From the NCBI GenBank assembly GCA_022394755.1, contig JAGFCA010000027.1:1-41292 (forward strand): 41,292 nucleotides of DNA. The letters run 5' to 3'. The translations under genes and the position numbers were made by a program. Positions 6,982-16,220 of this stretch are shown one piece after another; position 1 is the first letter of the stretch; each line of letters starts with the position of its first letter. The notes beneath the pieces are model-generated. The model was not told where the DNA came from. It worked only from the letters and a program-made list of their open reading frames with translations, and ran no database searches. The DNA comes from Candidatus Poribacteria bacterium. Its GTDB lineage: Bacteria; Poribacteria; WGA-4E; WGA-3G.

Positions 6982-9075
6982 ATGGCTTTTTTGGTATGGC
7001 CGTTTGCTATCGCTGGTGCCATTGGTGCATCTATACCTTTAGTAATACATTTTCTTAATAGAGAACGTGCACGACGACTTGTGTTTAGTACTGTCCGTTT
7101 TATACAGATGTCCCATCAGACAAATGTACAAAGACACAAGTTGAAACGTCTATTACTATTACTCATGCGTATATTAATGTTGATTCTACTTGGTTTTGCT
7201 TTTGCACGTCCATATTTTGCTCAGGATGCAGCATCTGCTCCAGAATTAGGGGGCGTACGTAACGCTGTGATCATACTTGATACTTCCTATAGCATGATGT
7301 ATGGTGAGGTGTTTGATACTGCAAAACAAGAGGCTATCAAACGTCTTGAGGGTTTAGATAATGCTGACGCTGTAGCCTTAATATTATCCGCAGACAAAGT
7401 CAAGGAAGTATTACCAATTGATTCTGAACGGAATCACATTAAATCCGCAATTGAAAATGCTGAACCAACATATCACACCACCGATTACCTTGATGCTATT
7501 CAAACATCACAAGAAATTCTGAATAGTATAGCAGTAGGATTAAAACAGATATATCTCATTGGTGATTTACAGAAAACGGGTTGGGATAATTTTCTTGATA
7601 CTGATCGTCTTTCATCGGATATAGATATTGAATTTGTGAATGTAGGTGTAGAGGAATCCAAGAATCTGGCTATTACAGATATTAATGTCCCACCTGTCGT
7701 TCTGATTGAGCAGAAAGATTCCGAATTAGTTGCTCGTATACACAATTTTGGTACGGAGAAAGTAGAAAATCTGAGCGTTTCATTATTTATTGATGATAAG
7801 AAGGTGGAATCAACAGAGATAGACATTGAACCAGAGAGTAGTTTTGACACAGCCTTCACGATGAGAATAGATCTTGAGTCGGCCTCAGTCCATACGGGTT
7901 GGGTAGAAATCGGATCAGATGAGCTTGAAATTGACAATCGACAATACTTTACAGTGCAAAGCATGAAATCGATCCGTGTTCACTGTGTTAATGGAGAACA
8001 GAAGACGAAAATTGATGATGAGACATTTTATTTGACAAAAGCACTCCAGAACACTGGGGTTGACGCGGCTCCAATCAAATTCACAGAATCCACCTTGATT
8101 CCTACTGCGGATTCTATTGAACAGTATGATGTAATAATTTTAGCAAATTTAAACAGAATTACCTCAGCAGAATCAGTTAGAATTAAGGATTATGTTAATG
8201 AAGGTGGAACGTTAATGATTACAGTTGGTGATCAGGTAGACTCAAGTGGATATCAGGAATTGTTAGGTAGTGCTGATACCTCATTAATGCCGTGTACATT
8301 AATGCAAGCAGTTGGTGATCCAATTGGTAAAGAAGAATTCCAAGTCATTGCAAGTGTAGATTATCGTCATCCGATATTCGTGTCATTTAGTAATCCAAAC
8401 CATGGTGATTTTGGTAAGGGGAGATTTTACCGTTATTTTCAGGCAGTCCCCACACCTGAAGCATCTGTAATTGCTGCGTTTGATGATGGGAATCCTGCTT
8501 TAATTGAGAAAATGTATGGGAATGGTAGGGTATTATGTTTTACATCTACTATTGATCGTGAATGGAATGATTTACCTATTCATGGAGTTTACCTGCCATT
8601 TCTACATGAAACTGTCAGGTATCTGGCAATTGCACAGGGAACTGATCTACCTGAATATTATGTAGGAGATGGAATAGAATATAAAGGCACTAAAGCTACT
8701 GCAGGAAAAGAGGTAGCCGTATTTGATCCTGAGAATAAAGAGGAACGGAAGACTTTAAATGAACAGGGCAATCTCTTCTACGAGAATACGGATATTCCAG
8801 GAATATACTCTATACATAGTTCTGGAAATACACAGCAATATTTTGTGGTAAATGTTGATTCATCAGAGTCTGATCTGACAACTCGAAATTCAGAAGAGTT
8901 GACCAGTATGTTGGTTGGTTCAAACGAGACAGAACCTGGTCCAGTTGAAATTACACCTGAAATTGAACAAGAATACAATGAAGGTGTTGAGAAAAATCAA
9001 GGTATTGCAACATATATACTCCTTGCAGTATTTGCATTAGCGATATCTGAAATGTTTCTGGCAAATAGAGTTTAA
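6982..9075 (+). CDS. BatA-like membrane protein with vWA domain
   Basis: A 697-aa protein. The N-terminal 80 residues match the BatA N-terminal domain: a membrane helix, a conserved HFLNRERARRLVFSTVRF stretch, then a second helix ending in FARPYF. A vWA domain follows with the metal site D100-T-S102-Y-S104. The middle holds a beta-rich CARDB-like region and a glutamine-amidotransferase-like fold (around 330-530). A final membrane helix lies near 673-693. The start has AGGAGAGA six bases upstream. The layout agrees with large BatA-type proteins of Planctomycetes and related groups. It is likely an inner-membrane partner of the DUF58 protein. Confidence 0.8.
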   Translation: MAFLVWPFAIAGAIGASIPLVIHFLNRERARRLVFSTVRFIQMSHQTNVQRHKLKRLLLLLMRILMLILLGFAFARPYFAQDAASAPELGGVRNAVIILDTSYSMMYGEVFDTAKQEAIKRLEGLDNADAVALILSADKVKEVLPIDSERNHIKSAIENAEPTYHTTDYLDAIQTSQEILNSIAVGLKQIYLIGDLQKTGWDNFLDTDRLSSDIDIEFVNVGVEESKNLAITDINVPPVVLIEQKDSELVARIHNFGTEKVENLSVSLFIDDKKVESTEIDIEPESSFDTAFTMRIDLESASVHTGWVEIGSDELEIDNRQYFTVQSMKSIRVHCVNGEQKTKIDDETFYLTKALQNTGVDAAPIKFTESTLIPTADSIEQYDVIILANLNRITSAESVRIKDYVNEGGTLMITVGDQVDSSGYQELLGSADTSLMPCTLMQAVGDPIGKEEFQVIASVDYRHPIFVSFSNPNHGDFGKGRFYRYFQAVPTPEASVIAAFDDGNPALIEKMYGNGRVLCFTSTIDREWNDLPIHGVYLPFLHETVRYLAIAQGTDLPEYYVGDGIEYKGTKATAGKEVAVFDPENKEERKTLNEQGNLFYENTDIPGIYSIHSSGNTQQYFVVNVDSSESDLTTRNSEELTSMLVGSNETEPGPVEITPEIEQEYNEGVEKNQGIATYILLAVFALAISEMFLANRV

Positions 9076-9215
9076 CTTTAAAGTTCACTGAAATTCTATA
9101 TTCAAACCCACGCTTAAAGTGTCTGCATTAGAAAATGTTAAATTATCAAGTGATATTCAAGAACTAAATAACCATGAGTTACGTATTTCTGTATATTCAG
9201 AAGGAAAATTAAACA

Positions 9216-10139
9216 ATGAATAATGAAACATCTGAACGAATTGATGTTCCGAATATAGTATCTGAAGAAGAATGCCAATTCTTCATAGAGAATGGTTATC
9301 TGGTTGTTCCAGATCTCCTAACAGATAAAGAGATTGAAGAAATAAGAGGGGATGCAGTTACCCTTGCACGGGGAGAGTATAACTGCGACGGGATTGATCC
9401 TGTTCCAGAAACTGTCACTGACCAACAGGCTATTGGTAGGATTCTTTGTATTCATCAACCTCATTATGTTAGTGAGACCATAGAAAAGTACGTTAAGCAT
9501 CCTAAAATATGTGGTATTCTCAGCCAAATTACTGCTGCTCACCTCCCATTTTGGGATGGTAGTGTAAAGTGTATGCAGTCAATGCTGTTTGTGAAACCAC
9601 CGAACTTTCAAGGACAAGCATGGCATCAGGATGAGATTTATATACCTACGAGAGACCGTTCACTTATTGGTGCATGGATTGCGATGGATGATGCTACAAT
9701 TGATAACGGCTGTTTATGGGTATTACCGGGTTCGCATCGTCAAGGATACCTGTATCCTCAAAGGAATCATGAGAATCCTGATGAGTTCGACTTCGCTCAG
9801 GAGAGTTTCGGTTTTGATGAATCAGACGAAATCCCAGTGGAGGTAGAAGCGGGTACTCTTGTTTTCTTTAATGGTTATTTACTTCACCGTTCACGGAAGA
9901 ACAGAGGAGACACATTCCGTCGCGTTTTGGTAAACCATTATTGTAATTCGTGGTCATTGCTACCATGGTCAATTCAGGAAGGTGAAAGACCTGCAGATGC
10001 GGATCGCCGTTGCATAGTCCCTGTTTCTGGTGTTGATCCGTATGCTTGGAAAGGTTATGATGAACCACCGAAGAGGATCTCCTCACGGTTCTGTAAAGCT
10101 ATTGAGGAATTACCTCCCATGACAGAAGGAGGAGAGTAA
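9216..10139 (+). CDS. phytanoyl-CoA dioxygenase family protein (1)
   Basis: A 307-aa Fe(II)/2-oxoglutarate oxygenase of the PhyH family. The iron-binding triad is visible as H137-x-D139 (in QAWHQDEIY) and His224 (in YLLHRSRKN); an Arg just after (235/236) would bind 2-oxoglutarate. WVLPGSHRQG is the usual PhyH core motif. The substrate cannot be predicted: the family hydroxylates many small molecules, and such genes are very numerous in sponge symbionts. Its 3' end is one base from the next small gene, so the two are probably translated together. It shares only the family fold with the second PhyH gene at 18197. Confidence 0.85.
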   Translation: MNNETSERIDVPNIVSEEECQFFIENGYLVVPDLLTDKEIEEIRGDAVTLARGEYNCDGIDPVPETVTDQQAIGRILCIHQPHYVSETIEKYVKHPKICGILSQITAAHLPFWDGSVKCMQSMLFVKPPNFQGQAWHQDEIYIPTRDRSLIGAWIAMDDATIDNGCLWVLPGSHRQGYLYPQRNHENPDEFDFAQESFGFDESDEIPVEVEAGTLVFFNGYLLHRSRKNRGDTFRRVLVNHYCNSWSLLPWSIQEGERPADADRRCIVPVSGVDPYAWKGYDEPPKRISSRFCKAIEELPPMTEGGE

Positions 10140-10140
10140 A

Positions 10141-10353
10141 TTGACAACTGAACAATCTGTGGCATTGCAGAACTCATTAGAAACGATGCTGAGTAATATC
10201 TCTACTGGGGACGACATAACAGAACCCCTCCTCGAAATACATCAGTTTGCTAAGCAGTTTGAATCAACTGCACCTAAGCAGCTTATACATTATTTAGAGC
10301 GTAAGAGTTATACAAAAGCATTGGATTATTTGAAAGAACTGAATGGTAATTGA
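10141..10353 (+). CDS. small unknown protein of 70 residues
   Basis: A TTG start at 10141 has a very strong ribosome binding site (AAGGAGGAG, from 10126) overlapping the end of the dioxygenase gene. The protein is mostly helical, with an acidic first half and [11 protein letters not shown] and ALDYLKEL amphipathic stretches. I do not recognise it. The stop TGA overlaps a TTG (10350) in frame with rph, so this reading frame is tied to its neighbours by coupling. The tight packing and the good ribosome binding site argue that it is real. Confidence 0.6.
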   Translation: MTTEQSVALQNSLETMLSNISTGDDITEPLLEIHQFAKQFESTAPKQLIHYLERKSYTKALDYLKELNGN

Positions 10354-10400
10354 GTCTTATAGAAAATGTAGCAAAAAGAGAAAGGTTAGATTTAGATTTT

Positions 10401-11159
10401 ATGAGTAGAGTAGATGGTCGGAAAACTGATGAGTTACGACCTGTGACGATAATTCGTGAATATATAAAACATGCAGAGGGAGCAGTTCTAATAACAACTG
10501 GTGATACAAAAGTAATATGTACTGCTTCTGTTGAAGAACGACAACCCCGTTTTATGCGTGAACAAAATATCAAAGATCAAGGTTGGGTTACTGCAGAATA
10601 TTCAATGTTACCACGGTCAACCTCTGAACGTATGCAGCGAGAAGCCTCACAAGGAAGAATTGGGGGACGAACACAAGAAATTCAACGTCTTATTGGTAGG
10701 TCTCTACGGGCTGCGGTTGATCTTTCCTCATTAGGAGAACGGACTATCTGGTTAGACTGTGATGTTATACAGGCAGATGGTGGAACACGTACTGCATCAA
10801 TTACTGGTGCATTCCTCGCCTTATGGGATGCTTGTAAAACCCTTCAGGAACAACGAAAGATAAACGAATTGCCGATAGTAGAAAATATTGCTGCAACAAG
10901 TGTGGGAATAATTGATGGGAAGCCAATGTTAGACCTATGTTATACAGAGGATTCCACTGCCGATGTCGACATGAATGTGGTTATGACGGGGAGTGGGAAG
11001 TTTATTGAAGTACAAGGTACAGCTGAACATAATCCCTTCTCACGTGAAGAATATGACCAAATGCTTGACTTTGCTGTCAGCGGTATTCAAGAACTTGTAC
11101 GTTTACAAAAGAAAATGATGATAGAGAATTTAAATGAAGTTAGTTCTGGCAACGCGTAA
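10401..11159 (+). CDS. rph: ribonuclease PH
   Basis: A phosphate-dependent 3'-to-5' exoribonuclease that trims tRNA 3' ends. The conserved start [17 protein letters not shown] fits the ATG at 10401 (252 aa; E. coli has 238). A TTG at 10350, overlapping the previous stop, would add 17 residues and cannot be excluded. Family landmarks follow in order: [67 protein letters not shown] and VQGTAE. It overlaps rdgB by 26 nt, a frequent gene pair in bacteria. Confidence 0.95.
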   Translation: MSRVDGRKTDELRPVTIIREYIKHAEGAVLITTGDTKVICTASVEERQPRFMREQNIKDQGWVTAEYSMLPRSTSERMQREASQGRIGGRTQEIQRLIGRSLRAAVDLSSLGERTIWLDCDVIQADGGTRTASITGAFLALWDACKTLQEQRKINELPIVENIAATSVGIIDGKPMLDLCYTEDSTADVDMNVVMTGSGKFIEVQGTAEHNPFSREEYDQMLDFAVSGIQELVRLQKKMMIENLNEVSSGNA

Positions 11160-11778
11160 CCTTGGTAAGGTAAAAGAACTTACTGTCATGCTAACTGAAT
11201 ACCGAGAAGCTTCTGAGAACAAGCAAGACCTAAAGGATATAGAGATTCTCTCACTTCAAGATTTTCCAGATGCTCCTGAAGTTGAAGAAGATAAGGATAC
11301 CTATGAGGGAAATGCATCGAAGAAGGCTTCTGTTATAGCTGATTATACTGGAATCCGTGCCCTTGCTGATGATGCAGGTTTGGAGGTGGATGCCCTTGAT
11401 GGTGCTCCAGGTGTACATTCAAAACGTTGGGCAGGGGAGGATGTTACTGATGCTGTCAGGATTCAAAAACTACTTGAAGCATTAGAAGGATCAAAAAATC
11501 GTAAAGCACGTTTTGTGGCTGCAATTGCAATCGCTGAACCTTCAATTGTAAATGACACCATTGATGAGAAGACGACATCAGTTGACAATATCCAGGTTGT
11601 TGTTGGGAAATGTGAAGGATCTATCACCGATACTCCTGCAGGGGATGGTGGTTTCGGTTATGATCCAATATTTATTCCTGATGGTTATGATAAGACATTT
11701 GCAGAATTAGGGGATACAATTAAAAACAGAATCAGCCATAGAAGTGATGCTTTACGACAGGCAATTATATTATTGTAA
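11134..11778 (+). CDS. rdgB: dITP/XTP pyrophosphatase (RdgB/HAM1 family)
   Basis: A 214-aa house-cleaning nucleotide pyrophosphatase removing non-canonical purine triphosphates. It begins [16 protein letters not shown], contains [46 protein letters not shown], and ends with an SHRSDAL motif, all expected for the family. It is slightly longer than the usual ~200 aa because of acidic insertions after the first helix and around 145-155. It starts inside the end of rph (26-nt overlap), so the two are translationally coupled. Confidence 0.95.
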   Translation: MKLVLATRNLGKVKELTVMLTEYREASENKQDLKDIEILSLQDFPDAPEVEEDKDTYEGNASKKASVIADYTGIRALADDAGLEVDALDGAPGVHSKRWAGEDVTDAVRIQKLLEALEGSKNRKARFVAAIAIAEPSIVNDTIDEKTTSVDNIQVVVGKCEGSITDTPAGDGGFGYDPIFIPDGYDKTFAELGDTIKNRISHRSDALRQAIILL

Positions 11779-11922
11779 AATAAATGAAATAAAACTACAT
11801 TGAATTTGGAATTTTCTCTAATAAATCGGTTAAATGAGATTTATACTATATTCCATTTAAGCCGGTGTAAGAAATAATAATATATACTATTCAAAACATC
11901 GGTGTCTTTAGAAAGGAAGAAG

Positions 11923-12480
11923 ATGGCAGCATTAAATGACTTACGCAATGGATTAGTTATCAGATTGGATAATATTATATACACGATCGTAGATTGTCAA
12001 CATGTAAAACCTGGTAAAGGGGGAGCATTTGCACGAACAAAAATAAAACGTGTTAGCAATGGTGCAGTTTTAGACCGTACTTTCCGAACCAATGAGACTA
12101 TTGAGACTGTAAGACTAACGGATCAAGAAATGCAGTTTTTATATAGTGAAGGTGATTTACTTTGGTTTATGGATAACGAATCTTTTGAACAACATTCATT
12201 AGATAGTGATTTAATTGGTGATGGTATAAAGTTTTTAAAAGAGGGTGAAACAGTAACAGTAAAAATGGATGGAGATACACCACTTGCGGTAGAATTACCG
12301 ACGTTTGTTGAATTAAAGATTGTTGAAACTGATCCCGGTTTGAGAGGTGATACAGTCAGTGGTGGGTCTAAACCAGCAAAATTAGAGACTGGTGGTGTAG
12401 TGAATGTTCCTCTGTTTGTAAAAAATGATACTGTAATAAAAGTTGATACTCGGAATGGAAAATATGTTGAAAGGGTATAA
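11923..12480 (+). CDS. efp: translation elongation factor P
   Basis: EF-P relieves ribosome stalling at proline runs. From the ATG at 11923 (AAAGGAAG six bases upstream) the protein is 185 aa, the usual length; a GTG at 11902 is an unlikely longer start. The modification loop reads KPGKGGAFARTK with the target Lys32. Three beta-barrel domains follow, ending in a domain with DPGLRGDTVSGGSKPAKLETG. No lysyl-lysine modification genes (epmA/epmB) are in the window. A 10-bp interrupted stem lies upstream (about 11828-11863), possibly part of its leader. Confidence 0.95.
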   Translation: MAALNDLRNGLVIRLDNIIYTIVDCQHVKPGKGGAFARTKIKRVSNGAVLDRTFRTNETIETVRLTDQEMQFLYSEGDLLWFMDNESFEQHSLDSDLIGDGIKFLKEGETVTVKMDGDTPLAVELPTFVELKIVETDPGLRGDTVSGGSKPAKLETGGVVNVPLFVKNDTVIKVDTRNGKYVERV

Positions 12481-12483
12481 AGT

Positions 12484-12981
12484 ATGAAGCAAAAAAAACA
12501 GGATGAACCTCGTAAATCCTCTGACAAGGATGATGTTGAATTAGATCCTATACTCCAACGTCTTGAAAAACTTATTGCCATTGTACAAAATGCCGATTTG
12601 GCATCTGCTCGGATACGTGATGGTGAAGTGGAAATAGAGATATCAAGGATTTCTGATCAATCTGTCACAATCACTCCGCAAACATCTATACCAGCAGGTA
12701 CAACAACAGCAACAACGTCAGCAAGTAAGAACGAATTAGGGGATGATCTTGTATGTTCTCCAATGCCTGCTCGTTTCTATCGATCTCCATCACCCGATGA
12801 ACCCGTATTCGTTGAAATTGGTGATACAGTTACAGCGGGTGATTCATTGGCGACACTTGAAGTTATGAAGACCTATAATGATGTTGAAGCTCCGTTCAAT
12901 TGCGAAATCCTTGAGATTTTGGCTGATGATGGACAAGCAGTGGAATATAATCAACCTCTTTTTCGGGTAAAACAACTATAA
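12484..12981 (+). CDS. accB: acetyl-CoA carboxylase biotin carboxyl carrier protein
   Basis: A 165-aa biotin carrier for the first step of fatty acid synthesis. A charged helical N-terminus and a Thr/Ala-rich linker (about 62-80) lead to a C-terminal biotinyl domain with the motif LEVMKTYNDV; Lys129 would carry biotin. The usual residue after the Lys is Leu or Met; Thr here is a small deviation. It starts 3 nt after efp, with AAAGGG about eight bases upstream, and accC follows 3 nt after its stop. The efp-accB-accC order is common in bacteria. Confidence 0.95.
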   Translation: MKQKKQDEPRKSSDKDDVELDPILQRLEKLIAIVQNADLASARIRDGEVEIEISRISDQSVTITPQTSIPAGTTTATTSASKNELGDDLVCSPMPARFYRSPSPDEPVFVEIGDTVTAGDSLATLEVMKTYNDVEAPFNCEILEILADDGQAVEYNQPLFRVKQL

Positions 12982-12984
12982 AAA

Positions 12985-14346
12985 ATGTTTAAAAAAATAT
13001 TAATAGCCAACCGTGGTGAGATTGCTATCCGCATTATTCGAGCATGTAAGGATATGGGTATTAAAACCGTTGCGGTTTTCTCTACTGCCGACAAAGATGC
13101 TTTACATGTCCAGTATGCTGATGATGCATACTGTATTGGTCCACCTCCATCATCAGAGAGTTACCTTAAATATGCGAACATCACTTCTGTTGCTGATTTT
13201 GCTAATGTTGATGCCATTCACCCAGGTGCAGGTTTTCTTGCAGAAGACGCACAGTTTGCTGAAATTTGTGAAGCACATCAAATTACATTTATCGGTCCGT
13301 CAATTGATGACCTTCTGACAATGGGAGACAAAGTACGTGCTTTAGAGACTGTTGTTAAAGCGGGGTTAAAGAATGTACCAGGAAGTCAAGGTAGAAAACG
13401 GAAAAAGGATAAAAGGGCAACTGTTGAAACTGCGGAGGAAGCAGCTGATCTTGCTGAGAAAATTGGTTACCCAATAGGTATAAAGGCATCTGCAGGTGGT
13501 GGTGGACGTGGGATCAGAATAGCACATAATCGTCCAAGTTTATTCAATTTATTCCATATTGCAAAAGCTGAAAGTGAAGCAGCATTTGGTAATGGTGATG
13601 TCTATGTTGAAAAATGGATTGAGGATGCACGACATATTGAGGTGCAAATTTTAGGGGATTCACACGGTAATGTTGTCCATTTAGGGGAACGCGAATGTTC
13701 AATTCAGCGAAAACAACAAAAACTTTTAGAAGAAGCACCCTCCGCTTCAATCTCTACTAAAGTTCGAAATGATATATGCAAAGCTGCTGTTAAAGCTGCA
13801 AAATCAATCGGTTATAGAAATGCAGGAACAATTGAATTCGTTGTTGATAAGGATGAAAAATACTTTTTTCTTGAAATGAATACGCGTATCCAAGTTGAAC
13901 ATACAATTACTGAAAGCATTACCGGTATTGATCTAATTAAAGAACAGATACGTATAGCTGCAGGAGAGGAACTTGGATATGGACAGTCGGATATAGACCT
14001 AACTGGACATGCGATAGAATGTAGAATAAATGCAGAAGATCCGGCAAATCAATTTATGCCTTCCCCTGGATTAATCACACACTATAATCCACCAGGTGGA
14101 AATGGTATAAGAGTTGATGATTGTATCTATACAGGATATACCGTACCCCCTCACTATGATTCCCTTGTAGCAAAACTCATTGCGTATGGTAGGGATCGAG
14201 AAGAAGCTATTGCTCGGTTAAAACGTGCACTTTCTGAGTTTAAAATTGATGGTATCAAAACCACGATTCCACTGCACCAAAATATATTAAATGATGAACG
14301 TTTTCTAAATAGAACTATTTTTACCAACTTCCTTGAAACATCATGA
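12985..14346 (+). CDS. accC: acetyl-CoA carboxylase biotin carboxylase subunit
   Basis: A 453-aa ATP-grasp enzyme that carboxylates the biotin on AccB. It begins MFKKILIANRGEIAIRIIRA, carries the glycine-rich ATP loop KASAGGGGRGIRIAH, then GERECSIQRKQQKLLEEAPS and the catalytic region FFLEMNTRIQVEHTITE, and ends with the carboxylase C-terminal domain (HAIECRINAEDP). A short lysine-rich insertion (SQGRKRKKDKR) sits near 133-143 before the ATP loop, which is unusual but not disruptive. Together with AccB it needs the AccA/AccD transferase, which is not in this window. Confidence 0.95.
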   Translation: MFKKILIANRGEIAIRIIRACKDMGIKTVAVFSTADKDALHVQYADDAYCIGPPPSSESYLKYANITSVADFANVDAIHPGAGFLAEDAQFAEICEAHQITFIGPSIDDLLTMGDKVRALETVVKAGLKNVPGSQGRKRKKDKRATVETAEEAADLAEKIGYPIGIKASAGGGGRGIRIAHNRPSLFNLFHIAKAESEAAFGNGDVYVEKWIEDARHIEVQILGDSHGNVVHLGERECSIQRKQQKLLEEAPSASISTKVRNDICKAAVKAAKSIGYRNAGTIEFVVDKDEKYFFLEMNTRIQVEHTITESITGIDLIKEQIRIAAGEELGYGQSDIDLTGHAIECRINAEDPANQFMPSPGLITHYNPPGGNGIRVDDCIYTGYTVPPHYDSLVAKLIAYGRDREEAIARLKRALSEFKIDGIKTTIPLHQNILNDERFLNRTIFTNFLETS

Positions 14347-14404
14347 CACCTATTGGTCAAACATCTCGGGAAGTCCATCCAAATCTGCTATCATTATTCA
14401 GATT

Positions 14405-16171
14405 ATGGCAAACCTATATAATTCATACTATTTTACCATACTTCTGATTCGCATATCAAATTCTCCGATAAATATAATTCGAAATCTGACCAGTAATTCA
14501 TTATTTATCCTATTCATAATCACATTCCTATCTACTCCTAAGATAATTTTTGCGGTAGATTTTGCCGATGTAACAGAGGAAGCGGGTATACACTTCCGTC
14601 ATTCTAACGGAACGCGAACAAGTATGCTCCCTGAAGATATGGGGTCTGGTGCTGGTTTCGCCGATATTGACAATGACGGGGACCTTGACTTATATATAGT
14701 GAACATTCCAGGGAAGTATGTGACGGATTCTACTCTGTCTCAAAAATCAAAAAACATATTATACCGAAATGATGGTAATGGTCGGTTTACCGATATTACA
14801 GAATTCGCAGGAGTGGGAGATACAGGATATGGGATGGGGTGTGTATTTGCGGATTATAATGGGGATGGATTCGTTGATTTGTATGTGACTAATTTGGGAA
14901 ACAATGTACTATATAAGAATAATGGTGATAATACTTTCACGAATGTAACCGATTTTGCTGGTGTGGATTGTCCGTTATGGAGTACGGGGGCATGTTTCGC
15001 TGATATTGACAATGATGATGATTTGGATTTGTATGTGTGCAATTATGTAGATTTCGATCTGGTGAAATTTGCAGATAAGAAGGAAGAATCCTTACAATCA
15101 GGCAAATTCGTTCCCAATGCATTGAATCCTACTGTTTTTGAACCTCAAGATAATGTGCTTTATAGGAATAATGGTGACGGGTCATTTTCAGATATAACGT
15201 CAAACGCGGATGTGGCAGCAGAGGGTGGTAGGAGTATGCAGGCAATTTTCAGCGATTTTGACGAGGATAACGATGTTGATCTCTATGTTGCTAACGATAC
15301 GTCTGAAAATCATGTCTATAAAAATGAAGGGGATGGTACGTTTACAGATGTTAGTTCTGATTCTTGGGCTGCGGATTTTCGGGGATCAATGGGCTTAGCA
15401 GCAGGGGATTATGATGCCGATGGAGATATAGATATATTTATTTCACACTGGATAGATCAAGAGTATGTTATCTATAGAAACTTACTTAAGGACGAAGAGA
15501 CATCATTAAAATCGTCAAACCAGAGGATTAGATTTATTGATGAATCCTATACTGCTATGCTGGCAGAGGTGACATTAAAGGAAATTGGATGGGGTACATC
15601 TCTGTTCGATTATGATAATGACGGAGATTTGGATATCTTTGTTGCAAATGGGAGTACATTTCAACATCTTGACCAACCAGAAGTGCTAATTGCACAACCC
15701 AACCAATTGTTCCGTAATGAAGGAGATAATACATTTGCTGATGTTAGTAAGACCTCAGGTATTAACATTCTTCCTACACGTGTGAGTCGTGGTACAGCAT
15801 TTGGAGATTATGATAATGATGGAGACATAGACATCTTTATCGTTAATAACTATGCAAAAGCAAGGTTATTGCGAAATAACACGATAGAATCCAATAATGA
15901 TAATAATTGGTTACAGGTAAATTTGGTTGGACAGAACAAAAACAGCAATGCTATTGGAGCTAAAATTCTACTAAAAACAGATTCTGTTAATCAAATACGT
16001 GAAATCTATGCAGGTGAGAGTTATCTGTCATCTAATAGTTTCATTGCTCATTTTGGGTTAGGAAAAAATAATAAGGTTGACACTATTCAGATCATTTGGC
16101 AAAACGGTAAAACACAATTACTACAAGACATTGAAGCTAACCAGAAAATTGTAATTATTCAAGATCCATGA
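14405..16171 (+). CDS. secreted CRTAC1-like protein with FG-GAP repeats and ASPIC/UnbV domain
   Basis: From the ATG at 14405 the protein is 588 aa. A long basic and hydrophobic leader with a core FILFIITFLSTPKIIFA looks like a signal peptide or anchor. At least seven FG-GAP/VCBS repeats follow, each with a calcium-type loop such as DIDNDGDLDLY, DYNGDGFVDLY, DYDADGDIDIF and DYDNDGDIDIF. The last ~80 residues form an ASPIC/UnbV domain (GAKILLKTD, YLSSNSFIAHFGLG, IQIIWQNGKTQ). Such proteins are exported beta-propellers common in Planctomycetes, Bacteroidetes and Poribacteria; their ligand is unknown. A TTG at 14333 would overlap accC and give a longer start. Confidence 0.8.
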   Translation: MANLYNSYYFTILLIRISNSPINIIRNLTSNSLFILFIITFLSTPKIIFAVDFADVTEEAGIHFRHSNGTRTSMLPEDMGSGAGFADIDNDGDLDLYIVNIPGKYVTDSTLSQKSKNILYRNDGNGRFTDITEFAGVGDTGYGMGCVFADYNGDGFVDLYVTNLGNNVLYKNNGDNTFTNVTDFAGVDCPLWSTGACFADIDNDDDLDLYVCNYVDFDLVKFADKKEESLQSGKFVPNALNPTVFEPQDNVLYRNNGDGSFSDITSNADVAAEGGRSMQAIFSDFDEDNDVDLYVANDTSENHVYKNEGDGTFTDVSSDSWAADFRGSMGLAAGDYDADGDIDIFISHWIDQEYVIYRNLLKDEETSLKSSNQRIRFIDESYTAMLAEVTLKEIGWGTSLFDYDNDGDLDIFVANGSTFQHLDQPEVLIAQPNQLFRNEGDNTFADVSKTSGINILPTRVSRGTAFGDYDNDGDIDIFIVNNYAKARLLRNNTIESNNDNNWLQVNLVGQNKNSNAIGAKILLKTDSVNQIREIYAGESYLSSNSFIAHFGLGKNNKVDTIQIIWQNGKTQLLQDIEANQKIVIIQDP

Positions 16172-16206
16172 CCAGAACTTTACTCAATAGTCTTACCAAT
16201 AATACG

Positions 16207-16216
16207 ACTCACGTTA
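16207..16216 (+). repeat. ACTCACGTTA motif, copy upstream of pncB
   Basis: This 10-mer occurs exactly at four intergenic places in the window (16207, 26911, 37552 and, inverted, 41168) and with one mismatch near 537. By chance it would be expected less than once. This copy ends 4 nt before the pncB start codon. Confidence 0.4.
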
Positions 16217-16220
16217 TTAT

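Noticed and set aside
7500..7964. 154-codon minus-strand frame inside the BatA-like gene
   Set aside because: Antisense shadow of a conserved coding region; no start signal and no recognisable domain.
12123..12581. 152-codon open frame on the minus strand across efp and accB
   Set aside because: It lies wholly opposite well-supported genes, has serine/threonine-rich shadow composition and no ribosome binding site.
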